Positions 8,586-18,885 of a DNA stretch of 64,000 nucleotides are shown in pieces; within the stretch, counting starts at the first letter, position 1; the number at the start of each line of letters is the position of its first letter. The translations under genes were made by a program, and so were the position numbers. This DNA comes from Pseudomonas abietaniphila (GTDB lineage: Bacteria > Pseudomonadota > Gammaproteobacteria > Pseudomonadales > Pseudomonadaceae): positions 3,720,001 to 3,784,000 of the forward strand of contig NZ_CP155619.1 in assembly GCF_039697315.1 (NCBI RefSeq), written 5' to 3'. The notes under the pieces are model-generated. The model saw nothing but the letters and a program-made list of their open reading frames with translations, made no database searches and was not told the DNA's origin.

Positions 8586-9623
8586 ATGGAAAATAATCAG
8601 CCAATCATAGTCAAGCGCATCAAGCGCTTTGGCGGAGGGCACCACGGCGGCGCCTGGAAAATCGCGTTTGCCGACTTCGCGACGGCAATGATGGCGTTCT
8701 TCCTCGTGCTGTGGCTGATGTCCTCGGCCACGCCTGAGCAGTTGATCGCCATTGCCGGTTACTTCAAGGACCCGGTCGGTTTTTCCGACAGCGGCTCGCC
8801 TTACGTCATCGACCTGGGCGGTTCGCCCGAGATGTCGCCTGACCAGACGCTCAACCCTGAGGTGAAGAGCACGCCCGCGCCGGACAAAGTGCCTGTCGAT
8901 GCCGACAAGCAGGATGCCGCCGCTGAGCAGGTCGAGCAGGAACGCTTGGAAATGCTGCTGCAGGAGCTCCAGACCAAGATCAACGAGAACCCGCAACTGG
9001 CCAAATTCAAGGATCAGATTCTGTTCGAGATCACCCAGGACGGCCTCCGCATCCAGATCATGGACGCCGAGAACCGGCCAATGTTCGACATCGGCAGCGC
9101 ACGTCTGAAGCCTTATTTCGAAGACATCCTGCTGGCCATGGCTGACACCATCAAGGCTGTGCCGAACAAGGTCAGCATCAGCGGTCATACCGACGCGACG
9201 CCGTATGTCGGTAACAATGGCTTCGGTAACTGGGAGCTGTCGGCCAACCGCGCCAACGCGGCTCGCCGGGCATTGACCGCCGGAGGATACCCGGATGCGC
9301 AGGTTGCACGTGTCGTGGGCTATGCCTCGTCGTCGCTGTACGACAAGGAGCACCCTGAAAATCCGATCAACCGCCGTATCGACATCGTCGTGCTGACCAA
9401 AAAGGCTCAGGCACGCATCGAAGACGCTCAGAACGCCGGTGAGGCGCCGAGAACGGACGCTGCACCTGCGCCGACGTCGCCGACCGCCCCGGCCGGCAAG
9501 CCCGGCGCATCGACCGCCACGCCAGCGGTCGATCCACAGGCTTACGCCCAGCCCCATGAGATCCGGCAGAAGCTGAACATCTTCGATCAAGGGCAACTGA
9601 AGTTCGACGAGACCAAGAACTGA
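8586..9623 (+). CDS. motB: Flagellar motor stator protein MotB
   Basis: The stator subunit that anchors the complex to peptidoglycan. It has 345 residues with a single span near 27-46 (FADFATAMMAFFLVLWLMSS). Asp30 in FAD matches the proton-binding Asp32 of E. coli MotB. A plug/linker region follows. The C-terminal OmpA-like peptidoglycan-binding domain shows SISGHTDATPYVG and ELSANRANAARRAL, with NRRIDIVV closing the fold. An Ala/Pro-rich, low-complexity tail (about 285-315) precedes the end and is longer than in enteric MotB. It is translated from the motA transcript (3-bp gap). Confidence 0.97.
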   Translation: MENNQPIIVKRIKRFGGGHHGGAWKIAFADFATAMMAFFLVLWLMSSATPEQLIAIAGYFKDPVGFSDSGSPYVIDLGGSPEMSPDQTLNPEVKSTPAPDKVPVDADKQDAAAEQVEQERLEMLLQELQTKINENPQLAKFKDQILFEITQDGLRIQIMDAENRPMFDIGSARLKPYFEDILLAMADTIKAVPNKVSISGHTDATPYVGNNGFGNWELSANRANAARRALTAGGYPDAQVARVVGYASSSLYDKEHPENPINRRIDIVVLTKKAQARIEDAQNAGEAPRTDAAPAPTSPTAPAGKPGASTATPAVDPQAYAQPHEIRQKLNIFDQGQLKFDETKN

Positions 9624-9654
9624 CCGTGAGACCGTGGTCGTCCGGGCGGGTCTC

Positions 9655-9718
9655 TCGCGAATGAATTCGCTCCCACAGTGGGAATGCATTTTTCCTGTGG
9701 GAGCGAATTCATTCGCGA
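9655..9718. repeat. REP inverted pair after motB
   Basis: TCGCGAATGAATTCGCTCCC and its reverse complement face each other across a short AT-rich centre. The same 24-bp arm recurs at 32777-32869. Confidence 0.85.
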
Positions 9719-9741
9719 TGGCCGCACTGCGGAGATAACCA

Positions 9742-9786
9742 GTGCACACAAAAACGCCGCGATGATCGCGGCGTTTTTGTGTGCAC
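9742..9786. terminator. Perfect bidirectional intrinsic terminator (motB / rsgA)
   Basis: A 21-bp arm (GTGCACACAAAAACGCCGCGA), spacer TGA, and its exact reverse complement. The GC core with A-run before and T-run after makes it an intrinsic terminator on both strands, between convergent motB and rsgA. Confidence 0.92.
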
Positions 9787-9821
9787 GGACTGTGGGGTTT
9801 TCCGACCAAGCGCGTCAGCGT

Positions 9822-9907
9822 GCAGGAGTGGGCTTGCTCGCGACGCGTCAAGTCAGGCGTCGCGATGGAGTCTGATGGACCGCCACCGCGGGCAAGCGCG
9901 CTCCTAC
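9822..9907. repeat. REP pair before the rsgA stop
   Basis: Facing arms GCAGGAGTGGGCTTGCTCGCG and CGCGGGCAAGCGCGCTCCTA, a second REP subtype, between the terminator and the 3' end of rsgA. Confidence 0.75.
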
Positions 9908-9920
9908 ACGTTGGCGGCGA

Positions 9921-10952
9921 TCAGTAACTGTTACCCGTCAAGCTCGCAATGATCGACCGGTAGCTGTTCATCCGCTGTTGCTGCACGCGGCCGTCTTCAA
10001 GGCCCTTGAGCAGCGCACAACCCGGTTCGCGGTCATGTTTGCAGTCGCGGAAGCGGCATCGGCCGAGCAGGTCGTTGAATTCGATGAAGCCCGCTTCGAC
10101 GTCTGCACGACTCACGTGACCCAGGCCGAATTCGCGAATCCCCGGTGAGTCGATCAGATCGCCACCGCGCGGGAAGTGGAACAGGCGGGCGGTGGTCGTG
10201 GTGTGCGTGCCCTGACCGGAATACTCCGACAACGGTCCGACACGGGTGCCGACTTCGGGCAGCAGGCTGTTCACCAGCGAGGATTTACCCACGCCGGATT
10301 GCCCGACGAAGACGCTGATGTGGCCGTCCAGTTGGTCCTGCAGGTTCTGCATGCCGTTTCCGTGGTGGGCCGAGACCTCCAGCACCGGATAACCGAGCGT
10401 GCGATAGACCTCCAGCAAAGCGTTCAGCGCCGGGGCGTTCTGATCGTCGATGAGGTCGAACTTGTTCAGCAGCAATAGCGGACGAATGCCTGCGTGTTCG
10501 GCGGCCACCAGGTAACGGTCGATCAAATTGGCGTGAGGCTCGGGCATGGGCGCGAACACGATGACGATCAGGTCCACGTTCGACGCGACCGGCTTGAGCT
10601 GGCCACGGGAGTCTGGACGGCACAGTTCGGTCGTGCGGGGCAGTTGCGCGACGATCACGCCGATACCTTGATTCCCCGCTCGCCAGACGACCTTGTCGCC
10701 TGTGACCAGGGTGGGCAGGTTGGCGCGCAAGTGGCAACGGAACACCTGACCGCTCAGTTCTCCTTCCTGCGCTTCGACTTCCACCTGTACGCCGAAATGC
10801 GCGATCACAAGTCCCGTTTGCTCCGGGCCCAGATCGCCGCCTTCCAGGGTTTCCAAGGCTTGCGATTCTCGTTTGGCGGCACGCGCGGCGCGCTCGCCCT
10901 GAATCTTTTCGATGCGCCAGTTCTGGCGACGGTTGAGTTGGCGTTTGGCCAT
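9921..10952 (-). CDS. rsgA: Ribosome small-subunit biogenesis GTPase RsgA (YjeQ)
   Basis: A circularly permuted GTPase that checks late maturation of the 30S decoding centre. It has 343 residues: an N-terminal OB-fold, then motifs in permuted order. G4 is NKFD, G1 is GQSGVGKSS, and G3 is [12 protein letters not shown]-terminal zinc knuckle ([14 protein letters not shown]) follows. All expected motifs are present. It is divergent from orn, as in other gammaproteobacteria, and convergent with motB. Confidence 0.97.
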   Translation of the reverse strand: MAKRQLNRRQNWRIEKIQGERAARAAKRESQALETLEGGDLGPEQTGLVIAHFGVQVEVEAQEGELSGQVFRCHLRANLPTLVTGDKVVWRAGNQGIGVIVAQLPRTTELCRPDSRGQLKPVASNVDLIVIVFAPMPEPHANLIDRYLVAAEHAGIRPLLLLNKFDLIDDQNAPALNALLEVYRTLGYPVLEVSAHHGNGMQNLQDQLDGHISVFVGQSGVGKSSLVNSLLPEVGTRVGPLSEYSGQGTHTTTTARLFHFPRGGDLIDSPGIREFGLGHVSRADVEAGFIEFNDLLGRCRFRDCKHDREPGCALLKGLEDGRVQQQRMNSYRSIIASLTGNSY

Positions 10953-11056
10953 GGGTGCTCAGTGTTCCATTGGATAAAGCAGCTGAAGGTTAAAGCGGGG
11001 GGAGTTTAGCATGCCCGCCTGAGCTAAACTGCGCGCCTAAGTTGAGGAGCCAACAT

Positions 11057-11593
11057 ATGCAGAGCAAGCAGAACCTGATCTGGATCGACCTGGAAATGAC
11101 CGGTCTGGACCCCGATAACGACGTCATCATCGAAATGGCGACCATCATCACCGACAGCGAGCTCAATACGCTGGCCGAGGGGCCGGTCATCGCCGTGCAT
11201 CAGAGCGATGAGCTGTTGGCCGGTATGGACGAGTGGAACACCCGTCAGCACGGCGGTTCGGGCCTGACCCAGCGCGTGCGCGAGAGCAAGATCTCCACGG
11301 CTGAGGCGGAAGCCATGACGTTGGAGTTCATCAAGCAATGGGTGCCTGAGCGCAGCTCGCCCATCTGCGGCAACAGCATCTGCCAGGATCGCCGCTTCCT
11401 TTATAAGCGCATGCCGACGCTGGAAAACTACTTCCACTACCGCAATCTGGACGTCTCCACGCTCAAGGAGCTGGCCGCGCGCTGGTCGCCTGAGCTGAAA
11501 TTCAAAAAAGGCAGTACGCACCTGGCGCTGGACGACATCCGCGAATCCATCGCCGAGCTGCGTTTTTACCGCGAGCACTTCATCAAGGTCTAA
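11057..11593 (+). CDS. orn: Oligoribonuclease
   Basis: A DEDDh 3'-5' exonuclease that degrades di- to pentaribonucleotides. In Pseudomonas it also clears pGpG made from c-di-GMP, so it closes the second-messenger turnover cycle. It has 178 residues: Exo I is IDLEMTGLD, Exo II lies around [10 protein letters not shown], and Exo III with its catalytic His is in [12 protein letters not shown]. The start is ATG 11057, eight bases after GAGGAG; the TTG 15 bases upstream overlaps that ribosome site and is rejected. Confidence 0.97.
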   Translation: MQSKQNLIWIDLEMTGLDPDNDVIIEMATIITDSELNTLAEGPVIAVHQSDELLAGMDEWNTRQHGGSGLTQRVRESKISTAEAEAMTLEFIKQWVPERSSPICGNSICQDRRFLYKRMPTLENYFHYRNLDVSTLKELAARWSPELKFKKGSTHLALDDIRESIAELRFYREHFIKV

Positions 11594-11685
11594 AGCGTTG
11601 AGTGAAGAGGGCTTGATGAAGCGCCCTCTTTTGGTGCTCCGGCCCAGTGGTTAGACTGCGCTCCTTTTTCGCAGGGACTGCCGCC

Positions 11686-12297
11686 ATGTTGTTGATGCTC
11701 TATCTGATCGCCATCACTGCCGAGGCCATGACAGGCGCGCTGTCTGCCGGGCGTCGCGGCATGGACTGGTTTGGCGTGGTGCTGATTGCCTGCATCACGG
11801 CGCTCGGTGGCGGTTCGGTACGCGACGTCCTGTTGGGGCACTACCCGCTGACGTGGGTCAAACACCCTGAATACCTGATACTCACCAGCGTCGCAGCGTT
11901 GGTGACGATTTTTATCGCCCCGCTGATGCGGCACCTGCGCTCACTGTTTCTGGTGCTCGACGCCCTCGGGCTGGTCGCCTTCACGGTCATCGGCTGCATG
12001 ACGGCGCTGGACATGGGATTGAGCATGATGGTCGCAGCGGTCAGTGGCGTGATCACCGGGGTGTTCGGCGGGATTTTGCGGGACATCTTCTGCAACGACA
12101 TCCCGCTGATCTTCCGTCGCGAGCTTTACGCCAGTGTGTCGTTCGCCGCGGCGTGGTGCTTTCTGCTGTGTCAGTGGGCGGGATTGCCGATTGAACAGGG
12201 CACACTGATCACGGTGTTCGGCGGTTTGCTGCTGCGCTTGCTGGCAATCAAATATCGCTGGGAAATGCCCAAGTTCGTTTACAAGGATGGGCATTGA
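11686..12297 (+). CDS. TRIC/YadS-type (UPF0126) cation-channel-like membrane protein
   Basis: 203 residues with about seven membrane spans. Two homologous halves each carry the family glycine signature: GGGSVRDVLLG in the first and GGILRDIFCNDIP in the second. This is the YadS/YicG family, distantly related to trimeric intracellular cation channels; some bacterial members have been linked to glycine uptake. The start is ATG 11686 (MLLMLYLIAIT), eight bases after CAGGGA; an upstream GTG would add 13 unlikely residues. It is codirectional with orn, 92 bp downstream. The substrate is unknown. Confidence 0.85.
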   Translation: MLLMLYLIAITAEAMTGALSAGRRGMDWFGVVLIACITALGGGSVRDVLLGHYPLTWVKHPEYLILTSVAALVTIFIAPLMRHLRSLFLVLDALGLVAFTVIGCMTALDMGLSMMVAAVSGVITGVFGGILRDIFCNDIPLIFRRELYASVSFAAAWCFLLCQWAGLPIEQGTLITVFGGLLLRLLAIKYRWEMPKFVYKDGH

Positions 12298-12330
12298 GGC
12301 TCGTTGGCTTTTTAAATGGCTTGGCGCTAA

Positions 12331-13443
12331 TCAGATGATCGCGCTTCTCATCTCATGCTGGCGCAACGCCCATTCCACATGCTCACGCACCATCTCCGAG
12401 GGATGATCGAGTCTTGCCTTCAAGGCTTCGATTACCGGAATGCTCGACGGCGCATTGCCCAGGCCTACTGCCAGATTCCTCAACCAGCGTTCATAACCGG
12501 CACGGCGCAGCGGTGAGCCTTCGGTGTTGCTCAAAAAGGTCGTTTCATCCCACAAAAACAACGTCGCCAGTTCGGCGTTATCAAGGCCGTGGCGTGGTTT
12601 GAAGTCGTTCTGGTCAGTCGGGCGGGCAAATCGGTTCCACGGGCAGACGATCTGACAATCGTCGCAGCCGAACACCCGGTTGCCGATCATCGAGCGTAGC
12701 GCTTCGGGAATAGCAGTCTTCAGCTCGATGGTCAGGTAAGAGATGCATTTGCGCGCATCCAGCACATAGGGGCCTGCAAATGCATTGGTCGGGCAGATCT
12801 CCAGGCACGCGGTACAGCGCCCGCAGTGCTCGGTCGCGTGAGGTTCGTCTACCGGCAGCGGCAGATCGACGAACAGTTCGCTGAGGAAAAAATAGCTGCC
12901 CGCCTTACGGTTGAGCACCAGCGTATTCTTGCCGATCCAGCCCAATCCGGCCTGCTCGGCAATGGCTTTTTCAAGGACCGGCGCGCTGTCGACAAAGGCT
13001 CGGAAACCGAATGGCCCGATGGCCTGCTGGACGCGCTCTGCCAGTTGTTGCACGCGTTTGCGGATCAGCTTGTGGTAGTCGCGGCCCAGCGCATAACGCG
13101 ACACGTAGGCTTTCTCGGGTTCGGCCAGCCGTTGGGCCATGTGTGTGTCGCCGGGCAGATAGTCCATGCGCAACGACACAACACGTAACGTTCCCGGCAC
13201 CAATTCATCCGGATGCGAACGTTTGCTGCCATGGGCTGCCATATAGTCCATCTCGCCGTGATAACCGGCTTCGAGCCAGCGCTCCAGATGCTGCTCATGC
13301 TCCGCCAGATCCAATCCCGAGATGCCGACTTGCTGGAACCCGAGCTCGCGCCCCCAGTCCTTGATCGATTGGGCAAGCTCGTTCAACCCCGCAGCCGTCA
13401 TGGGCACAGAGTGTTTGGATGGATCTACTGTAATCGCGGACAT
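12331..13443 (-). CDS. queG: Epoxyqueuosine reductase QueG
   Basis: A cobalamin- and [4Fe-4S]-dependent enzyme that reduces epoxyqueuosine to queuosine in tRNA. It has 370 residues. The two ferredoxin-type clusters are visible as CGRCTACLEICPTNAF (about 203-218) and CDDCQIVCPWN. A C-terminal HEAT-like region follows (LRRAGYERWLRNLAVGLGN). The start at 13441-13443 (MSAITVD) is preferred over longer in-frame options that would run into the divergent nnr promoter region. It is divergent from nnr with a 63-bp gap. Confidence 0.95.
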   Translation of the reverse strand: MSAITVDPSKHSVPMTAAGLNELAQSIKDWGRELGFQQVGISGLDLAEHEQHLERWLEAGYHGEMDYMAAHGSKRSHPDELVPGTLRVVSLRMDYLPGDTHMAQRLAEPEKAYVSRYALGRDYHKLIRKRVQQLAERVQQAIGPFGFRAFVDSAPVLEKAIAEQAGLGWIGKNTLVLNRKAGSYFFLSELFVDLPLPVDEPHATEHCGRCTACLEICPTNAFAGPYVLDARKCISYLTIELKTAIPEALRSMIGNRVFGCDDCQIVCPWNRFARPTDQNDFKPRHGLDNAELATLFLWDETTFLSNTEGSPLRRAGYERWLRNLAVGLGNAPSSIPVIEALKARLDHPSEMVREHVEWALRQHEMRSAII

Positions 13444-13506
13444 TGCAAAGAGGACACCGGGGCGCAGGTGCGTATAATTCTGCCAGACATCGGAGCTCAA
13501 AGACGC

Positions 13507-15003
13507 ATGTTGCACACCAAACCCCCATTACCCGACGCGCTGTATAGCGCCGCGCAAGTGCGTGACCTCGACGCACGCCTGATTGCAGCGGGCACGCCTG
13601 GCTTCGATTTGATGCAGCGCGCGGCTCATGCCGCGTGGCGAGCGTTGCGTCGGCGCTGGCCTGAAGCACGGCAACTGACCGTGCTGGCGGGGCGCGGCAA
13701 TAATGCGGGCGACGGCTATCTGATCGCTGCGCTGGCGCAGCGTGCGGGGTGGCAGGTCTCGGTACTCGCCGTGGGCGACGCTTCTGCCCTGAGCGGCGAT
13801 GCAGCGTCTGCCTGCAAAGAAGCCCAAAGCGCGGGCGTCAATGTGCTTCCATGGGAGCAGCAACCGCTGGTCGGCATCGTTGTCGATGCGTTGCTGGGCA
13901 CCGGCCTCAACGGCGATGTCCGTGAACCCTATGCCAGCGCCATTCAGTGCATCAACGACAGCGGCCTGCCGGTGATGGCCGTCGATATCCCTTCGGGCCT
14001 GTGCGCGAACACCGGACGCACCCTGGGGCTGGCCGTTCGTGCTGACCTCACGGTGACATTCATAGGCCTGAAGATTGGCCTGTTCACCGGCGACGCCCCC
14101 GATCGGGTCGGTGAACTGGTGTTCGACGACCTTCAGGCCGATGCCGCGATCGTGGCCCAGACCCCGGTCAGCATTAAACGCCTGGATACATTCAATCTGC
14201 CCAGGCTGGCACCTCGCCCGCGCACGGCCCATAAAGGCATGTTTGGCCGAGTGTTGGTGGTTGGCGGCGACCTGGGGTTCGGAGGCGCAGCGCTCTTGTC
14301 CACCGAGAGCACGCTGCGTTGCGGCGCGGGAATGGTGACGTTGGCGACGCGCCCTGAGCATATTTCGGCGGCCCTGACACGTTTTCCCGAAGTCATGAGC
14401 GCGGGCATTCATTCGGCTAATCAGTTGATGGGGTTGATCGAACCCGCCAGCGTTCTGGTGGTTGGACCGGGTCTTGGGCAGCACAGCTGGGGGCGCAGTT
14501 TGCTGTCTGCCGTCGCCAACGCTGATCGCCCGCAAGTCTGGGACGCCGATGCATTGAATCAACTTGCCGCCGGTTTCGTGAGCCTGCCAAAAGGTTGCGT
14601 GATCACGCCGCATCCCGGGGAGGCTGCCCGTCTGCTGGGTGTCAGCACGCAGGAGATTCAGGCCGATCGCCCCGCGTCTGCCTTGGCGCTCGCCAAAAAG
14701 TACAACGCCGTCTGCGTACTCAAAGGCAGCGGCAGCCTGATTGCCAGTCCAGAGAAGCATCTGGCGCTGGCCGATCACGGGCATCCAGCAATGGCGACTG
14801 GCGGGTTGGGTGATGTACTGGCCGGAGTGATCGGCGCCCTGATAGCGCAAAAGATGCCCGCGTTCGATGCCGCCTGCCTTGGGGTGTGGCTGCACGCACT
14901 GGCCGGAGAAAAATGCGGAGCAAGCGGCCGGGGAATGGCTGCCGCTGATCTGATTCCTGTTATTCGTCAGCTTCTGGAGGAGCAACAACCGTGTCTGAGT
15001 TAA
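13507..15003 (+). CDS. nnr: Bifunctional NAD(P)H-hydrate epimerase / ADP-dependent dehydratase
   Basis: It repairs hydrated NAD(P)H. The 498-residue protein fuses an N-terminal YjeF_N epimerase (VLAGRGNNAGDGYL nucleotide loop; VDALLGTGLNGDVREPY; VDIPSGL) with a C-terminal ribokinase-like dehydratase (VLVVGPGLGQ; VITPHPGEAARLL; ATGGLGDVLAGVIG with the catalytic Asp). Both halves keep their motifs. The start is ATG 13507. The last 13 bases overlap tsaE, so nnr-tsaE-amiB-mutL-miaA-hfq-hflX probably form one long superoperon, as in many gammaproteobacteria. Confidence 0.95.
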   Translation: MLHTKPPLPDALYSAAQVRDLDARLIAAGTPGFDLMQRAAHAAWRALRRRWPEARQLTVLAGRGNNAGDGYLIAALAQRAGWQVSVLAVGDASALSGDAASACKEAQSAGVNVLPWEQQPLVGIVVDALLGTGLNGDVREPYASAIQCINDSGLPVMAVDIPSGLCANTGRTLGLAVRADLTVTFIGLKIGLFTGDAPDRVGELVFDDLQADAAIVAQTPVSIKRLDTFNLPRLAPRPRTAHKGMFGRVLVVGGDLGFGGAALLSTESTLRCGAGMVTLATRPEHISAALTRFPEVMSAGIHSANQLMGLIEPASVLVVGPGLGQHSWGRSLLSAVANADRPQVWDADALNQLAAGFVSLPKGCVITPHPGEAARLLGVSTQEIQADRPASALALAKKYNAVCVLKGSGSLIASPEKHLALADHGHPAMATGGLGDVLAGVIGALIAQKMPAFDAACLGVWLHALAGEKCGASGRGMAAADLIPVIRQLLEEQQPCLS

Positions 15004-15461
15004 CCCTGCATCTGGTGGGTGAAGAAGCCATGACGAACTTTGGCGCACGGATTGCCCAAGTCACTGAAAGTAATGGGATTATTTTTCTAGAGGGCGATCT
15101 GGGGGCGGGCAAGACGACGCTGTCGCGCGGGATCATACGCGGCCTGGGCCACGTCGGTGCGGTCAAAAGCCCGACATTTACCCTTGTAGAACCTTACGAA
15201 ATTGGGAGGAATCGCGCGTATCACTTTGATCTCTACCGACTTGTTGATCCAGAAGAGCTAGAATTCCTCGGCATACGCGATTACTTCGAAGGGGACGCGC
15301 TTTGCCTGATCGAGTGGCCCAATCTTGGTGCAGGCTTTTTGCCAAAGCCTGACCTGATCATTACCATTAGGCCCCACGCGGAAGGTCGAGCGCTGAATCT
15401 GAGCCCGAAAAGCTCGCGCGGCGAGCAGTGGTGTGCCGCTTTGGCTTTGGAATTCAAATAG
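14991..15461 (+). CDS. tsaE: tRNA t6A biosynthesis ATPase TsaE
   Basis: An ATPase partner of TsaB-TsaD in threonylcarbamoyladenosine formation at A37 of ANN-decoding tRNAs. It has 156 residues; the P-loop GDLGAGKTT is at 35-43 and SPTFTLVEPY is the switch-like stretch, followed by HFDLYRL and CLIEWP, all characteristic. The GTG start at 14991 lies inside the end of nnr (13-bp overlap), eight bases after GGAGGAG, which signals translational coupling. Confidence 0.96.
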   Translation: MSELTLHLVGEEAMTNFGARIAQVTESNGIIFLEGDLGAGKTTLSRGIIRGLGHVGAVKSPTFTLVEPYEIGRNRAYHFDLYRLVDPEELEFLGIRDYFEGDALCLIEWPNLGAGFLPKPDLIITIRPHAEGRALNLSPKSSRGEQWCAALALEFK

Positions 15462-15463
15462 AT

Positions 15464-16903
15464 ATGGGGTTAGGTATGCGCATGCGCGCGCTGGTTACTG
15501 TGGTAGGACTGCTGCTGGCGACATTGGCTGTCGACGCGTTGGCCGCTACACAGGTACGAAGTGTCCGCTTATGGCGTGCTCCGGATAACACCCGGCTGGT
15601 CTTCGACCTGTCTGGCCCGGTGCAGCACAGCGTCTTCACCCTGCAATCTCCGGATCGTCTGGTCATCGACATCAACGGTGCGACGCTGGGTGGTTCGTTG
15701 AACATTCCGACGTCCAATACGCCGATCACCAGCATGCGTTCTGCACAACGCACGCCGGATGACCTGCGGGTGGTCATCGACCTGAAAAAAGCCGTGACGC
15801 CGAAAAGTTTTACGCTGGCGCCGAACCAGCAATACGGCAACCGTCTGGTCGTCGATCTGTACGACAACCCGGCAGACGCCAATCCGCCGCCGACCGTCGC
15901 TGACACCCCTGCAACCATGGCACCCGCCACACCTGCGGTCCCCGTGAGCCCGTCGAAGCCTGAAATCAAACTGCCTCCGGTACCCAACGGCAAACGTGAC
16001 ATCGTGGTCGTGGTCGATGCCGGGCACGGCGGTGAGGACCCGGGGGCCTCGGGCGGTCGCGGGCAGAAAGAAAAGAACGTGGTGCTGTCGATCGCAAAAG
16101 AACTGCAGCGTCAGATCAACGCTGAAAAGGGCTATCGCGCCGAGCTGACACGTACTGGCGACTACTTCATTCCATTGCGTAAACGTACCGAGATTGCCCG
16201 CGCCAAAGGTGCGGACCTCTTCGTGTCCATTCACGCTGACGCTGCGCCTTCGTCGGCAGCCTTTGGTGCTTCGGTGTTTGCCCTGTCGGATCGAGGCGCT
16301 ACCTCGGAAACCGCCCGTTGGCTGGCCGACAGCGAAAACCGTTCCGACTTGATCGGTGGTGCGGGCGCTGTGAGCCTGGATGACAAGGACCGTATGCTGG
16401 CCGGCGTACTGCTCGATCTGTCGATGACCGCCTCGTTGACTTCCAGCCTTAATGTGGGTCAGAAGGTCCTGACCAACATCGGACGGGTGACTTCGCTGCA
16501 CAAGTCGCGCGTCGAGCAGGCGGGCTTCATGGTGCTCAAGTCGCCGGATATCCCGTCTATTCTGGTGGAAACCGGCTTTATCTCCAATGCCGCCGAGGCC
16601 AACAAGCTAGAAGGCTCGAGCCATCAGCAGGCGTTGGCGCGTTCCATCACTGCAGGTGTGAAGCAGTTCTTCCAGCAAAACCCGCCACAAGGCACTTACA
16701 TTGCCTGGCTGCGTGACAACGGCAAGCTGGCCATGGGCGCTCGTGAGCACACGGTTCGGCCCGGTGAGTCGCTGAGCATGATTGCCGTGCGTTACGACAT
16801 GAGCATGGAAGCCCTTCGCTCAGCCAACAAACTCAGCTCCGATCAGTTGAAGATTGGCCAGCAACTCAAGATCCCGAGCGCGGACCTGGCGGGTGAGCCA
16901 TGA
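15464..16903 (+). CDS. amiB: N-acetylmuramoyl-L-alanine amidase AmiB
   Basis: A periplasmic zinc amidase that splits septal peptidoglycan and is normally activated by EnvC. It has 479 residues: a signal peptide ([19 protein letters not shown]), an AMIN domain (about 32-130), and a Pro-rich linker. An Amidase_3 domain follows ([16 protein letters not shown] with the first zinc His, VSIHADA with another, and a late catalytic Glu in [12 protein letters not shown]). A single LysM at the C-terminus ([19 protein letters not shown]) binds glycan. Either ATG 15464 or ATG 15476 could start it; both give a complete signal peptide. It overlaps mutL by 4 bp (ATGA). Confidence 0.95.
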   Translation: MGLGMRMRALVTVVGLLLATLAVDALAATQVRSVRLWRAPDNTRLVFDLSGPVQHSVFTLQSPDRLVIDINGATLGGSLNIPTSNTPITSMRSAQRTPDDLRVVIDLKKAVTPKSFTLAPNQQYGNRLVVDLYDNPADANPPPTVADTPATMAPATPAVPVSPSKPEIKLPPVPNGKRDIVVVVDAGHGGEDPGASGGRGQKEKNVVLSIAKELQRQINAEKGYRAELTRTGDYFIPLRKRTEIARAKGADLFVSIHADAAPSSAAFGASVFALSDRGATSETARWLADSENRSDLIGGAGAVSLDDKDRMLAGVLLDLSMTASLTSSLNVGQKVLTNIGRVTSLHKSRVEQAGFMVLKSPDIPSILVETGFISNAAEANKLEGSSHQQALARSITAGVKQFFQQNPPQGTYIAWLRDNGKLAMGAREHTVRPGESLSMIAVRYDMSMEALRSANKLSSDQLKIGQQLKIPSADLAGEP

Positions 16904-18885
16904 CCGACCTGTTGCTCGATGAACAGGGTTTTGACGCGGGTATAAACGCCGACAGTCCGGCCGCTCAAGCGGCGCGTATCCAATTGCTCAGCCCGCGCCT
17001 GGCCAACCAGATTGCAGCAGGCGAGGTGGTTGAGCGTCCCGCGTCGGTGATCAAGGAACTACTCGAAAACAGCCTCGATTCCGGTGCGCGGCGCATCGAT
17101 GTGGATGTCGAGCAGGCGGGCATCAAGCTGCTGAGGGTGCGCGACGACGGTGGTGGCATCTCTTCGGATGATCTGCCGCTGGCGTTGGCGCGACACGCCA
17201 CCAGCAAGATCCGTGAGCTCGAAGACCTTGAGCGCGTCATGAGCCTTGGCTTCCGTGGCGAAGCGCTGGCGTCGATCAGTTCGGTCGCACGCTTGACGCT
17301 GACGTCTCGCACTCGCGATGCCGACCAGGCCTGGCAGGTTGAAACCGAGGGCCGCGACATGGCGTCCCGCGTTCAGCCTGCTGCACATCCGGTCGGTACC
17401 TCGGTGGAAGTGCGCGACCTGTTTTTCAACACACCCGCACGACGCAAGTTTCTCAAGGCCGAAAAAACCGAATTCGACCATCTGCAGGAAGTGATCAAGC
17501 GCATGGCGTTGGCGCGTTTCGACGTTGCCTTCCATCTGCGGCATAACGGCAAGACGATTCTCAGCCTGCACGAGGCCCGTGATGACGTGGCCCGCGCGCG
17601 TCGTGTGTCTGCGGTCTGCGGCCCAGGCTTCCTTGAGCAGGCCCTGCCCATCGAAGTCGAGCGCAACGGCTTGAAACTGTGGGGCTGGGTGGGCTTGCCG
17701 ACGTTCTCGCGCAGCCAGGCCGATCTGCAGTACTTCTTCGTCAACGGCCGCGCGGTTCGCGACAAACTGGTCGCGCACGCGGTGCGTCAGGCCTATCGCG
17801 ATGTGCTGTTCAATGGGCGTCATCCGACGTTTGTGCTGTTTTTTGAAGTCGATCCGGCCGTGGTCGACGTCAACGTGCACCCGACCAAGCACGAAGTGCG
17901 CTTTCGTGACGGGCGCATGGTTCACGATTTCCTGTACGGCACGCTGCACCGCGCACTGGGTGACGTGCGCCCCGAAGATCAATTGGCCGGCACGACATCG
18001 GTCACGGCGTTAGTGCGTCCGACCGGACCGGAAGCGGGCGAGTTTGGGCCGCAAGGCGAGATGCGGCTGGCGAACAATCTGCTGGAAACCCCGCAAGGTT
18101 CTGCCTGGAATTCGTCATCCGAGGCGGGCGCTGGGAGCGGGAACGGGGCGGGTTATCAGTATCAGTACACGCCCCGTCCTTCCTCGATGCTGCCGATCGC
18201 CGAGGCTCAGGCCGCGTATCGTGAGTTCTTCGCACCATTGCCCGGCGCGCAGGCGAATCCGGCGTCGACGGGCGTCGCCCTGCCCGAGTCTCAGGGCGAT
18301 GTCCCGCCATTGGGCTACGCACTGGCGCAACTCAAAGGCATTTATATCCTCGCGGAAAACGCACACGGCCTGGTCTTGGTGGACATGCACGCCGCTCACG
18401 AGCGGATCATGTACGAACGCCTGAAGGTCGCCATGGCCAGCGAAGGGCTCAGCGGTCAGCCGTTGTTGGTGCCCGAATCGATCGCCGTCAGTCAGCGTGA
18501 AGCCGATTGCGCTGAAGAACATATGGCGACCTTCCAGCAGTTGGGTTTCGAGCTGCAGCGCCTCGGCCCGGAGAGTCTGGCAATTCGGCAGATTCCCGCG
18601 CTGCTCAAGCAGGCTGAAGCCAATCGCCTGGTGCACGACGTGCTGGCCGACTTGATGGAGTACGGCACCAGCGACCGCGTACAGGCGCACATGAACGAGC
18701 TGCTCGGCACCATGGCCTGTCACGGGGCGATCCGTGCCAATCGGCGTCTGGCAATTCCGGAAATGAACGGCCTCCTACGCGACATGGAAAACACCGAACG
18801 CAGCGGTCAATGCAACCATGGACGGCCGACCTGGACCCAACTGGGCCTGGACGATCTCGACAAACTGTTCCTGCGCGGTCGCTGA
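16900..18885 (+). CDS. mutL: DNA mismatch repair protein MutL
   Basis: It couples MutS recognition to strand removal. It has 661 residues: an N-terminal GHKL ATPase with [17 protein letters not shown] and [10 protein letters not shown], a long variable linker (about 350-460), and a C-terminal dimerisation/nuclease domain. In that domain [12 protein letters not shown] fits the D(Q/M)HAxxExxxxE endonuclease motif. Pseudomonas lacks MutH, so MutL supplies the nick. [12 protein letters not shown] is the second conserved C-terminal block. The first 27 residues before [12 protein letters not shown] are not conserved, so a later start is possible. It overlaps amiB and miaA by a few bases. Confidence 0.96.
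   Translation: MTDLLLDEQGFDAGINADSPAAQAARIQLLSPRLANQIAAGEVVERPASVIKELLENSLDSGARRIDVDVEQAGIKLLRVRDDGGGISSDDLPLALARHATSKIRELEDLERVMSLGFRGEALASISSVARLTLTSRTRDADQAWQVETEGRDMASRVQPAAHPVGTSVEVRDLFFNTPARRKFLKAEKTEFDHLQEVIKRMALARFDVAFHLRHNGKTILSLHEARDDVARARRVSAVCGPGFLEQALPIEVERNGLKLWGWVGLPTFSRSQADLQYFFVNGRAVRDKLVAHAVRQAYRDVLFNGRHPTFVLFFEVDPAVVDVNVHPTKHEVRFRDGRMVHDFLYGTLHRALGDVRPEDQLAGTTSVTALVRPTGPEAGEFGPQGEMRLANNLLETPQGSAWNSSSEAGAGSGNGAGYQYQYTPRPSSMLPIAEAQAAYREFFAPLPGAQANPASTGVALPESQGDVPPLGYALAQLKGIYILAENAHGLVLVDMHAAHERIMYERLKVAMASEGLSGQPLLVPESIAVSQREADCAEEHMATFQQLGFELQRLGPESLAIRQIPALLKQAEANRLVHDVLADLMEYGTSDRVQAHMNELLGTMACHGAIRANRRLAIPEMNGLLRDMENTERSGQCNHGRPTWTQLGLDDLDKLFLRGR

Noticed and set aside
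13528..15048. 506-codon open frame antisense to nnr/tsaE
   Set aside because: No start context or domain; both sense genes are intact.
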